Assembly (NCBI RefSeq): GCF_900141915.1 | Contig: NZ_FQZG01000047.1 | Span: forward strand, 1-34,789 | Length of the DNA stretch: 34,789 nt | Source: Tessaracoccus bendigoensis DSM 12906 | GTDB lineage: Bacteria; Actinomycetota; Actinomycetes; Propionibacteriales; Propionibacteriaceae | Direction of reading: 5' to 3' | Part shown: piece by piece, positions 9,175-17,100 of the stretch | Layout: every line of letters begins with the position of its first letter | Numbering within the stretch: the first letter of the stretch is position 1 | Made by a program: the position numbers and the translations under genes | The notes under the pieces: generated by a model | Databases searched by the model: none | The model's input: the letters and a program-made list of their open reading frames with translations, nothing else | What the model was told of the DNA's origin: nothing

Positions 9175-9804
9175 TCAGAAGGCGTCTTCCCACAGGGAGA
9201 GGGTCAGCACCGAGGTGTAGTCGCCGGCCGCCTGATCGATTGGGGTCTTGAGCCGCAGGTCAGCCTGGGCGGACCAACTACCCGCATCGACAACACCGGC
9301 GGAGTCCATCGCCATGGCGAGCAGTTCCCTGTCGACAAGACCGACGTTGTCGGGCGCAGCGGCGGTATCGAGCTCTGGGGCGACCTCCTCGCCCGCGACG
9401 ACCTGGCCGTCGGAATCGTCATCGATCAGGTACGGGGTCCACCCCAGGTCCTTGGCCCCGAGCGCGGCCGGCCCGGTGAAGTCGCTTGCCTGGCCGACGA
9501 CGTACCAGAAGTACCCATCGCCGATCTCGTCAGCGGTGCGGGTGTCCGTGACGGTCACCGTCGGAAGGGTGCCCTCGAACTCGCGAGCCGTCGGGTCGCT
9601 CGATGCGGTCTCGGTGAGCGTGACCGCGTCGTCGGCCACGGTCATGGCCAGCACGCCCGGCTCGTCGATGGCCTCGATCGAGACGTTGACATCGACACCC
9701 TGGTCGGGGCCGTGCTGGGTATCGGCAACGGCCGCGAGGCCGACGCCCGCGACGAGGAGGCCGCCGACAGCTGCAATTGACGTCCGTGTTGCGAACGACT
9801 TCAT
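9175..9804 (-). CDS. WxL-like secreted surface protein
   Basis: The product has 209 residues. Start ATG 9804 has GGAG about 10 nt upstream. The N-terminus is a signal peptide (to about residue 27, AVA before DT). The mature part is acidic and beta-rich, with FWYVVGQ, LGWTPYL and a terminal AGDYTSVLTLSLWE stretch. This pattern resembles the actinobacterial WxL-like proteins often encoded beside DUF916 proteins; a strict family match could not be tested. WxL domains bind peptidoglycan non-covalently and act in cell-surface complexes. The gene lies 74 bp downstream of the small gene at 9879-10085, on the same strand and with no obvious terminator between. It is therefore probably co-transcribed from the operator-bearing promoter at 10129-10157. 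The DUF916 partner candidate is about 9 kb away (19161-20201). Confidence 0.6.
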   Translation of the reverse strand: MKSFATRTSIAAVGGLLVAGVGLAAVADTQHGPDQGVDVNVSIEAIDEPGVLAMTVADDAVTLTETASSDPTAREFEGTLPTVTVTDTRTADEIGDGYFWYVVGQASDFTGPAALGAKDLGWTPYLIDDDSDGQVVAGEEVAPELDTAAAPDNVGLVDRELLAMAMDSAGVVDAGSWSAQADLRLKTPIDQAAGDYTSVLTLSLWEDAF

Positions 9805-9878
9805 GGGAAATCAACTCCATTTCGTGTGGCCTTCGGCCGGGTTGGTGCGACGGTCGGCGACCGACGCTGATATGTGGT

Positions 9879-10085
9879 TCAGGTGCAGTTGAGGGCAGAG
9901 TGCCCCGCGGTCGCCTCGGTGACGCCCTCTGCGGTGGTGGTTCGGACGGTAACCTGACCGGCCTGGATGGTGGTCGTCGACGGTGAAAGCCCAAGGTTGG
10001 CAGGCGGGATAACCAGAGCCAGAGCTTGCGGCAGGGCACCCGCGAGGACACCGCCCACGCCTGCCTGAAGCCTCGTCCTGCGCAT
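9879..10085 (-). pseudogene. 68-residue secreted stub: signal peptide joined to the end of the shared C-terminal domain
   Basis: ATG 10085 is preceded by AGGAG with a 7-nt spacer. The first ~25 residues form a signal peptide. The rest has the layout of the last third of the domain shared by the four arabinosidases: a valine, then S-T, then A-G-Q-V-T-V, then a Cys next to the C-terminus (LNCT). The first Cys motif (RCVAGK) and every catalytic module are missing. The 5' side keeps a good promoter with TTGACA and the locus operator. The simplest reading is an internal deletion that removed nearly a whole arabinosidase gene and left its two ends. A functional mini-protein is the alternative. The next gene downstream is the WxL-like gene, which would still be expressed from this promoter. 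Confidence 0.6.
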
Positions 10086-10128
10086 CGTTGCACTCCTAAT
10101 CACTCAGTCCGTTCTGAGCCGTCACCAA

Positions 10129-10157
10129 ATTGTTACCGGGAACACTGGCGATGTCAA
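10129..10157 (-). promoter_or_regulatory. Promoter with LacI-type operator upstream of the stub and WxL-like genes
   Basis: On the minus strand, a consensus -35 TTGACA (10157-10152) and a -10-like AACAAT (10134-10129) are 17 bp apart. The operator at 10131-10144 overlaps the spacer and -10, so bound repressor would block RNA polymerase. The 14-mer is identical to those at 119-132 and 18339-18352. A start point near 10122 would give a leader of about 37 nt containing the AGGAG site. Confidence 0.65.
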
Positions 10158-10231
10158 GGGTTATTCGGTGTTGGCTCGTCCGTGATCTACCCGGTCAGAT
10201 CAGACGACGTGCTCGGACAGCGGGATGAATC

Positions 10232-10408
10232 GCCCGGCATGCGGTCGCTCCGTCCGACCGTCCGACCGTCCGACCGTCCAGGCTGTACACAGATCTCTGC
10301 ATGTGTGGAGGCAGTCGCAATACGGGCCTGCCTCGACGCATACAGAGATCTATGCACGCCTCAGCGCCTGGGCGGGGACGGTGGCGCGGTTTGGCCGCTG
10401 GTTGCCGG
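10232..10408. repeat. 177-bp duplicated element, copy 1
   Basis: This copy matches 10512-10681 almost base for base. It contains three tandem CGACCGTC units (two in copy 2), then an imperfect inverted repeat. Its left arm reads AGATCTCTGCATGTGTGGA and then GGCA; the right arm, in reverse complement, differs at three positions over 23 bases. The loop is about 15 bases. Coding is unlikely: reading frames across it are biased shadow frames and continue into repeats. It could be a small non-autonomous mobile element or a structured RNA. At its right end it runs into a linker like that of the hairpin elements (about 10405-10460). Confidence 0.85.
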
Positions 10409-10460
10409 TGCAGGATCTGGTCCACAGGCTCTTGGGAGGGTCAGCGGGAATGGTCACGAT

Positions 10461-10503
10461 GGTTTCGTCACGGGCCGTTCGTTCCTCACGGCCCGGCTCA
10501 ACC
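10461..10503. repeat. Hairpin repeat element between the two duplicated copies
   Basis: This is a 43-bp element running GGTTTCGTCAC, arm GGGCCGT, loop TCGTTCCTC, arm ACGGCCC, then GGCTCAACC. The 7-bp stem is perfect. The same element recurs at 10681-10723. Confidence 0.9.
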
Positions 10504-10511
10504 AACGCGCA

Positions 10512-10681
10512 GCCCGGCATGCGGTCGCTCCGTCCGACCGTCCGACCGTCCGGGCTGTGCACAGATCTCTGCATGTGTGGAGGCAGTCGCAATACGGGCC
10601 TGCCTCGACGCATACAGAGATCTATGCACGCCTCAGCGCCTGGAGCGGCGACGGTGGCGCGGTTTGGCCGCTGGTTGCCGG
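10512..10681. repeat. 170-bp duplicated element, copy 2
   Basis: This is a direct repeat of 10232-10408 with one fewer CGACCGTC unit, a one-base insertion near 10640 and a few substitutions. Its end is fused directly to the start of a hairpin element at 10681. Copy 1 instead continues into a linker, so the copies share an exact right border at CTGGTTGCCGG. Confidence 0.85.
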
Positions 10682-10775
10682 GTTTCGTCACGGGCCGTTC
10701 GTTCCTCACGGCCCGGCTCAACCAACGCACGGCCCGGCTAAACCAACGCGCAGCCCGGCTCAACCGGCGCGCGAC
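10681..10775. repeat. Hairpin element plus spaced GGCTCAACC units
   Basis: The element at 10681-10723 (arms GGGCCGT/ACGGCCC) is followed by further right-end units at about 20-bp steps, one mutated to GGCTAAACC. The array ends just before the stop codon of the UPF0158-like gene. Confidence 0.85.
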
Positions 10776-10781
10776 CCTGAC

Positions 10782-11495
10782 TCACTCAACGCGGGGTACG
10801 GGATGGTAGCCCTCAGCGGCCAACCAGGCTCGTGCCCGGCCGAGATGGCGATCCTCAGAGAACCCGTACCAACGGGTCTGGAGTTCCGGATACCAGTCAA
10901 GCGCATCCTTGAACCGGCGGAACGCCCCCCGCCCCTGGATCGCCCACGCGAGGCGTTCCGCGACTTGTTCATCCTCCACCATGTCGATGAAGGACTCCAT
11001 GTCCTGGTAGCCCGATCTGGAACCCTCGGAGCCGAACCACAACCAGCGCTCGTCGTCATCCGGGTCTCCGAGATCCCAGTCCTCCGAATCGTTGTCCCAG
11101 ACGGATTTCGGCCACACCTGGCCGTCCCGAAGGTCGATCGCTCCACCACCGTCCATCGGGTCGCCCTCCAGCGACCCAGCCAACTCCTCAAGATCCACCG
11201 GCAGAGGACGCAGCAGCGGACTTGGCCCCCATCCGAGGGCCGCCTCGATCTGGACGGCGAGCTGAACGTCACCTTCCCAGTCGCGATACCGCAGCTCCTT
11301 CACACACCGACGGGCAGCGGACTCAATGTCGTCCGCGCGCTCCCGGGTGATCATGAGTACGGCATCTCCCAGCAACTGCAGCGAGTCATCGGGCCACGCC
11401 GGCCCTGAAAGCACGTCCTTCAGAAAGTCGATGTCGCCACCGTAAATGGCGGAACGCAACTCGTTTCGAGCCTCACTCTGATCCATAGCTTCCAT
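10782..11495 (-). CDS. UPF0158-like protein
   Basis: The product has 237 residues, is acidic and soluble, and has no signal peptide. A central D-G-G-A-I-D-L-R-D-G-Q-V-W-P segment, FRRFKDAL near residue 195 and a C-terminal W-Y-G-F-x-E-D-R and R-A-R-A-W-L motif match my recollection of the UPF0158 family, whose role is unknown. Start 11495 lacks a clear ribosome site. ATG 11486 with GGAAG close by is an alternative. It is on the same strand as the arabinosidase operon 18281-11604 and begins 108 bp after it. It is not secreted and so is unlikely to act with its neighbours. Repeats occupy its downstream side. Confidence 0.65.
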   Translation of the reverse strand: MEAMDQSEARNELRSAIYGGDIDFLKDVLSGPAWPDDSLQLLGDAVLMITRERADDIESAARRCVKELRYRDWEGDVQLAVQIEAALGWGPSPLLRPLPVDLEELAGSLEGDPMDGGGAIDLRDGQVWPKSVWDNDSEDWDLGDPDDDERWLWFGSEGSRSGYQDMESFIDMVEDEQVAERLAWAIQGRGAFRRFKDALDWYPELQTRWYGFSEDRHLGRARAWLAAEGYHPVPRVE

Positions 11496-11603
11496 TCTGC
11501 GCCAGAGACCGACCCGGTTCTGAAGAAGCGACCGATGTGGGCGGCACCGTCCTCTTTCCGGAACCGGGAAGCAGGCAGGTGCCCCCGCAGCGACGGGGTC
11601 ACC

Positions 11604-14177
11604 TCACCCCCCGCAGGTGGCCCCCTGCACCGTCGACCCGATGCCGCCGAACGAGACCATGCCCGAGCCGATCGCCGCGCTCCTGGTGCTGAACGCGAGC
11701 GAGGAGGATCGCCCGGCACCCACCGTGAGCGACCTGTTGCCCCATGGGGTGACCACCTGATCGGTGACCGCAGCCTCACCCGGGTTGGTCACCGTCACCA
11801 CGACCGTCACCTTCCCTGCCACGCAGCGCGTCGCCGCGGCAACGCTGACCGTCGAACGCACCGTGACGCTGGCGCTCACCTCGATCGCCGTCGACGACCT
11901 CAGCGTCCGGTCCCGCGCGTTCCACGCGGTCGAACCGCCCTCGCCGACCCAGTCGTTCAGGTTCGCCCCGATGGAGGCGACCACACCGGTCACCTCGTAG
12001 GTTCCCGGCCCGTCGATCGGGCTCACGTCCCACCGCACCGGCAGCTCAGCCGTTCCGCGACCGTAGGCCAGCTCGACCTCGGCCGTTGCCGGGAGCGCGT
12101 CGCGGACGGCGTCGGCGTCACCCTCGACGGTGAAAGCTCCCAACTCCGGCGACACCGCACTGGTCGCGTCCGCAGCCCGGACGGTGTCGTACTGGGCCCT
12201 GTTGAGCGTGACGATCCCGCCGTGCTTGGTGCTTGGCGCCATATAGAAGTCGGGGCTGTCCAGCACCGTCCAGCCGCCGTCCAGATCGGTGGTAGACAAG
12301 GGTCGGTACCCGGTCGACGGGATGACGTCGACGTAGAGGTACCAGCGGTCGTCGTCGTGCCGCTTGAACACGGCGGGGCCCTCGACTCCTCCGGCGTTGC
12401 CGCCAGCCCAACTGGCGCCGATCCTGGTCTGGATGCTGGTCCACGCCGTCGACGCCAGCCACCAGGTGGCGGACTCGCTCTTCTCCATGTAGATGCCCCG
12501 GCCGGTGCCGTTGTCCTTGGTGAGCCGGTAGGTCACGCCGTCGTTCTGGATGACGGTGGTGTCGATGACGTTGGCGCCCGTGTCGATCATGACGCCGCCG
12601 TATGCCCAGTCCTCCTGCGTGAAGTCGGTGGTGGCCCCCCAGAGGACGCGCGAGTAGGTCGTGCCCGTCTGCTCGGCGGTCGGGTACACGTTCGAGGACC
12701 AGTAGACGACGAACGCGCCCTCGCCCTCACCGTTGTAGTCGGGCACCCAGGTCGCCTCAGGTGCCCACGCCATGCCCAGATTCGCCTGCGGCACGCCGTC
12801 GCCGTCGAGCGTGACGTCGATCTGGCGCAGATCCGACCACGTGACCAGATCCTGCGACTCCCAGATGTTGAGCTTGACGCTGGCCTTCTTCGTCCAATGG
12901 CACCAGGAGGTGCAGGAGCCGGAGCCGTTGTCGCCGCCGAAGACGCGCAGGTCGGTCGCGATGATGTACCAGGTCTTCGATTCGGGGTTGTACGTCAGGT
13001 AAGGGTCCCGCACGCCAGTGGTGCCGAGTTGGGAGGCGAGGATCGCTTTTCCGCCGTTGAGCGGGTCCCACTGCTCGGGGTTGTCGCCGCGTGAGACGTC
13101 GAGGTAGATCTTCTCCGCGTATCCCGCCGAGTCTTCGATGAAGTGGACCATCAGATAGCCGAAGGCCTCGTCAGCCGCGGGTTTGGCGACCAGCGTCACG
13201 GGCACCTCGCGTGTCGCGCTGATCCCACGGACGGTGGCCCTGGCCGTCAGCGTGGCGGTCGTGGTCCCCGATTCGGGCAGGTCGGCGACCACGGCGCCGT
13301 CCTGAATCCGCAGCGCCGGGTCGGATGACTCCCAGGTCACGGCATCAGAGTAGGTGGGCAGTACCTGGATGTCGTCGTCGATGCGCAGCGGTGCGACCCC
13401 GTCGAGGATGCCGTCGACGACGGCCGCGAACTCGTCGGCGTGGACGGCGGCGTCCCGGTCCGCCACCTCGGCGATGTCCGAGGCGGGGAGCGCCCGGTCC
13501 CACACCCTGAACGCCGAGACCTCGCCCTTGAACAGCGGGTCGGGCCAGGGGGCGCGACCGATCGTGTTGAGGCTCTGGTTCGTGATCGACCCGGGCGTCA
13601 GCGTGGTGGCGGTGGTGCTGGCCAGCACGCCGTCGACGTAGAGTGAGATGGTACCCGCCTCACCGTCGATCACCGAGGTCAGGGAATACCAACGGCCCGC
13701 CTCGAAGTTGGCCTTGGCCCCCGCGTTGCGTTCGCCTCCGTTTGACGACGTGGTGATCGCGGTGCGCGGGGTGTCCTTGACGGAGGCGAAGTAGTAGGAC
13801 GTGGTGTTCGCGTCGGCCCCGATGTTCCAGAGGAAGTTGTAGGAACTCTTCATCGAGGCGTCGATCTTGACCTCGGTGGAGACGGTGGCCGAGCGGGCCC
13901 CGGCCAGCAGGTCGTCCGGCAACTCGACCCAGTTGCCGCTGCCGGTCTTGGCGCCGCCGGTGAAGGTGAGCGAGTCGCCGGTCCACTGCGAGTCGTTGCC
14001 GTTGACGACCGTGGCTGCCGGGGCACCGGCCACCAGGTTGGGGACGGAGGTGCCGGTGGCCTGGTTGAACTCCCAGGCCCCGACAAGTCCGTCGTCGGGC
14101 GCTGCCTGTGCAGCAGGTGTGGTGGCAAGTGCCAGGCTCAACGAGCCGAGCACCGCCATCGCAGCTCTCAAACGCAT
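11604..14177 (-). CDS. Secreted LamG-GH43-type arabinosidase
   Basis: The product has 857 residues. ATG 14177 has CAGGAGA at a 5-6 nt distance and follows the stop of the GH127-type gene by 15 bp, so the two form an operon. Signal peptide 1-25; LamG 28-215; Ig-like 220-320; GH43 propeller about 335-665; Ig-like group 4 module 670-735; shared C-terminal domain 775-857 with RCVAGK and a Cys three residues from the end. The inferred triad is D391 (VRDPYL), D539 (VIDTTV) and E599 (VEGPAV), with MAWAPE and KHGG also present. It is a shorter paralogue of the 5157-8651 enzyme, lacking one LamG and one Ig-like module. It probably releases arabinofuranose side chains extracellularly for, or after, the action of its operon partner. 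Substrate is not determinable from sequence. Confidence 0.88.
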   Translation of the reverse strand: MRLRAAMAVLGSLSLALATTPAAQAAPDDGLVGAWEFNQATGTSVPNLVAGAPAATVVNGNDSQWTGDSLTFTGGAKTGSGNWVELPDDLLAGARSATVSTEVKIDASMKSSYNFLWNIGADANTTSYYFASVKDTPRTAITTSSNGGERNAGAKANFEAGRWYSLTSVIDGEAGTISLYVDGVLASTTATTLTPGSITNQSLNTIGRAPWPDPLFKGEVSAFRVWDRALPASDIAEVADRDAAVHADEFAAVVDGILDGVAPLRIDDDIQVLPTYSDAVTWESSDPALRIQDGAVVADLPESGTTTATLTARATVRGISATREVPVTLVAKPAADEAFGYLMVHFIEDSAGYAEKIYLDVSRGDNPEQWDPLNGGKAILASQLGTTGVRDPYLTYNPESKTWYIIATDLRVFGGDNGSGSCTSWCHWTKKASVKLNIWESQDLVTWSDLRQIDVTLDGDGVPQANLGMAWAPEATWVPDYNGEGEGAFVVYWSSNVYPTAEQTGTTYSRVLWGATTDFTQEDWAYGGVMIDTGANVIDTTVIQNDGVTYRLTKDNGTGRGIYMEKSESATWWLASTAWTSIQTRIGASWAGGNAGGVEGPAVFKRHDDDRWYLYVDVIPSTGYRPLSTTDLDGGWTVLDSPDFYMAPSTKHGGIVTLNRAQYDTVRAADATSAVSPELGAFTVEGDADAVRDALPATAEVELAYGRGTAELPVRWDVSPIDGPGTYEVTGVVASIGANLNDWVGEGGSTAWNARDRTLRSSTAIEVSASVTVRSTVSVAAATRCVAGKVTVVVTVTNPGEAAVTDQVVTPWGNRSLTVGAGRSSSLAFSTRSAAIGSGMVSFGGIGSTVQGATCGG

Positions 14178-14192
14178 GACATTCTCCTGATT

Positions 14193-17100
14193 TCAGCGGC
14201 AGTTGACCGCAGGGTAGGTGGCGTCGATCTGCTGCCCGGCCGCCTCGAAGGAGACGGTTCCGGCCGACAGCGACGCCTTGCGGGTGTTGAGCGCCTTGCT
14301 GCCCCAGTCGCCCGGGGCCACATCGGCCAGGGTTCCGGAGGCTTCGGTGCCCGTGAAGGAGACGGTGAGCGGCCCGTCGGTGAGGTTGTGCGCCCGCACC
14401 ACCAGGTACGCCTTCCCGGCCACGCACCGCGTGGTCGCGTCGACTTCGACCGCGGGCTGCGAGTTCTGGCGCTGGACCCTGACGGTGTAGTCGACGGCGG
14501 TGGTGTGGTCCTGCGCGTAGGCGGTGAGCGTGATCGTCTGGTCGTCTCCCGTGAGGGGGATCTCCCGTGGCTGACGGTCGTCGATCAGGATGTCGCCGAG
14601 GAGGACGAGCCCGCTCGGGGTGTGTGGGTCGACGTTCATCGACACCTTGGTCGCGTCTTCGGCGACCGTGAGGTCGTAGTCGTAGGTGCCCGTCGTGAGG
14701 GCGGGGGCCAGGGTGGCGTCGTCGAAGCTCAGAGCCGAAAGCTGGGCGTCGGTGTCGTAGCCGGTTTTGGTGGTGGTGTAGACACCGAAGACGCCTCCAA
14801 CGTAGCTGTTGCCGTTGCCGTGGAACCGGACCGTGACCACCGGGATCCGCTGACCCTCGCTGTCGAGCACGTAGTTGCCGTTCTGGTCACGCTTGTAGGA
14901 GTCCCGCGCCTCGATCCCGTCTAGCACCGTCTGGGGGATGGCGTCGTACTGGACATAGAACGTATCGGCCCCCGCCCGGTTGTTGACCGTCTCGTGCTTG
15001 AGGAGCACGTCGTTGACGTAGACGTCGAACGTGCGCCCGGCGTCACCGCCGAAGTAGCGCGCGCCGAGGTAGTTGGTGTCCGCATCGAGGTCGACGATCA
15101 TGTCGTAGGAGAAGAACGCCTGCGTCGAGCGTTGCCCGTCGCGGTAGGGCTGGCCGAGCCAGACGCCCACAGAGGACAGGTTGTGCTTGTAGTTCTTGTC
15201 GGCCTCCGAGTTGTTGTCGTCGAACGACGTCAGCGAGTCGACGGTGAACTCGGCGATCCGCTGCTGCTCCTTCTCACGTCGGATCTTCGCCTGAGAAGCG
15301 GCGGAATCCGGCTCGATCAGCGTCATGTAGGTGGCGTAGCGGGCGTCGTAGAGGCTGTAGTACGGCTCAAAGGTGAGCGCGGCCGAGGCGTCGTCGACGT
15401 TTTGGAGCTTGAACCGCATGGTCGTCATGCCGTTGGCGTTGACGCCGTCTTCGATACGGACGAGGTTGGTGCCGATGTCGGCCTGCCACTGGGATGAATC
15501 GGCGACGGTGACCTCGTTTGAGAGCGACTTGTCGGCGGTGCCCATCCGCACCAGGACGCCTGCGATGTAGTCGGAGTCGACGTTGCTGCGGCTCAGCTCT
15601 GTGCCCAGCAGCACGGGGCCGTACTTGAACGCGACCCAGTCGGGGTCCTCGGAACCCGAGACGCTGACCTCCGCGGGGATCTTCCAGGTGAGCTCATCGC
15701 CCGCGGTGACGTCGACCACCGCGTAGCCGTCGACGTCTTCAATCGTGCGGGCCTCCCCGTTCACGGTCAGGGTCGGGGCGTCGGCCACCCAGTCAGGGAT
15801 CCTGATCCTGAGCTTCGCCGAGGCCTCGCCGTCGCCGAGGGCGGCGACTTCGAATGTGACGGTGTCGGTGGCGGGAACGTCTGCGGTGGTGTTGAGGGAG
15901 ATGTTGTGCCTGGCCGAGGAGAGCGTCGAAGAGCGGAACTGGTTGACGTAGATCGACTCGGGGTCCTCGAAGTAGATCGAGTCGCCCAGCTTGGTGTAGC
16001 TCTCGATGGCGGTGCCGTGGTCGCACCAGAACTCGTCGAAGGGGCGCCCGAATACCTTCGCGTAGCCCGCGGTCTGCGGCTGGAAGTAGGTCATCATGCC
16101 CGTTTCCGGGTTCTGCGAGGCCAGGACGGAGTTGATCAGGGTCGACTCGTAGTAGTCGGCGTACTTGCGGTCCTTCGTGATCTGGAAGAGGAGGCGGCTG
16201 AGCTTGAGCATGTTGTACTCGTTGCAGCCCTCCGCCGTCGAGTTCTCGCCGTAGCCCGACGTGCTGCCGTTGGTGGCGTGCTGGTGCAGCGTGTCCGGCT
16301 CATGGAAGTGCTCCGACTGCGAGTTGCCGCCGTTGGCGTAGGTGTGGTCGTCGATCACGATCTGCCAGAAGTTCTCGGCCGCTTCCCGGTACATGCTCAG
16401 GTCGCCCTGTTCGGTGGCGCTCAGCTGGTCGTAGAGGGTCTCGTTGTCGGTGAACAGGACGTAGCGCTTCAGGGCGCCGGTGAGTTTCGGGATGGTGGTG
16501 TTGGCGTGCTTTCCGTTGAGGACGTCGTCGCCTGCGGCGAGCTGGCGGAAGAGCGTCACCTCGTCGAAGTACTCGGCGGCCCGCTTGTGGTCGGGGTCGC
16601 CGGTGATCTCGTAAAGGTTGTAGAGGGCCTCGTTCATGCCGCCGTACTCGGTGCGCAGGATCGCGGCAGGGTCTGCCTGGCGGGACGCCCAGTTCTTCAC
16701 CCAGGTGCCGAACTTCGACGCGACGTCGAGGGCGTCTTCGCCCAGGGCTGCCGGGGCGTAGCGGTAGACGTCGATCAGGCCGGCTTCCACCTTGTGCAGG
16801 TTGTAGAAGGGGACCAGTAGCCCGCTGCCCCCGGCGGGGAGCAGGTTGATGGCGAAGGGCGACACATAGCCGGCGTTGGCCGGGTCTCGGAGGGCGTAGG
16901 CGTCCTGCGTGACCTTCAGTCCGTCGACGGCAACCTGAAGCTTGGCCAGCAGTTGGTCGCGCGTGGCTTGGTCGGTCTCGGTGGCCCATGCCTGTGCCAG
17001 CGATGAGAGGTAGTGGCCGAAGAAGTGGCCCGAGAAGCGGGTGCCTGAGGTGCGCTCCCAGCCCTCGTAGGCAGTGGCGGTCGGCGTGAGCCCGGCGGTG

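Noticed and set aside
10195-10763. Several overlapping frames translating the 177/170-bp duplicated element
   Set aside because: They exist in many frames on both strands, have no ribosome sites, and change frame between copies because copy lengths differ by 7 bp.
10026-11408. 460-residue plus-strand frame across the duplicated elements and the UPF0158-like gene
   Set aside because: Half of it translates repeat DNA and the rest is antisense to a better-supported gene.
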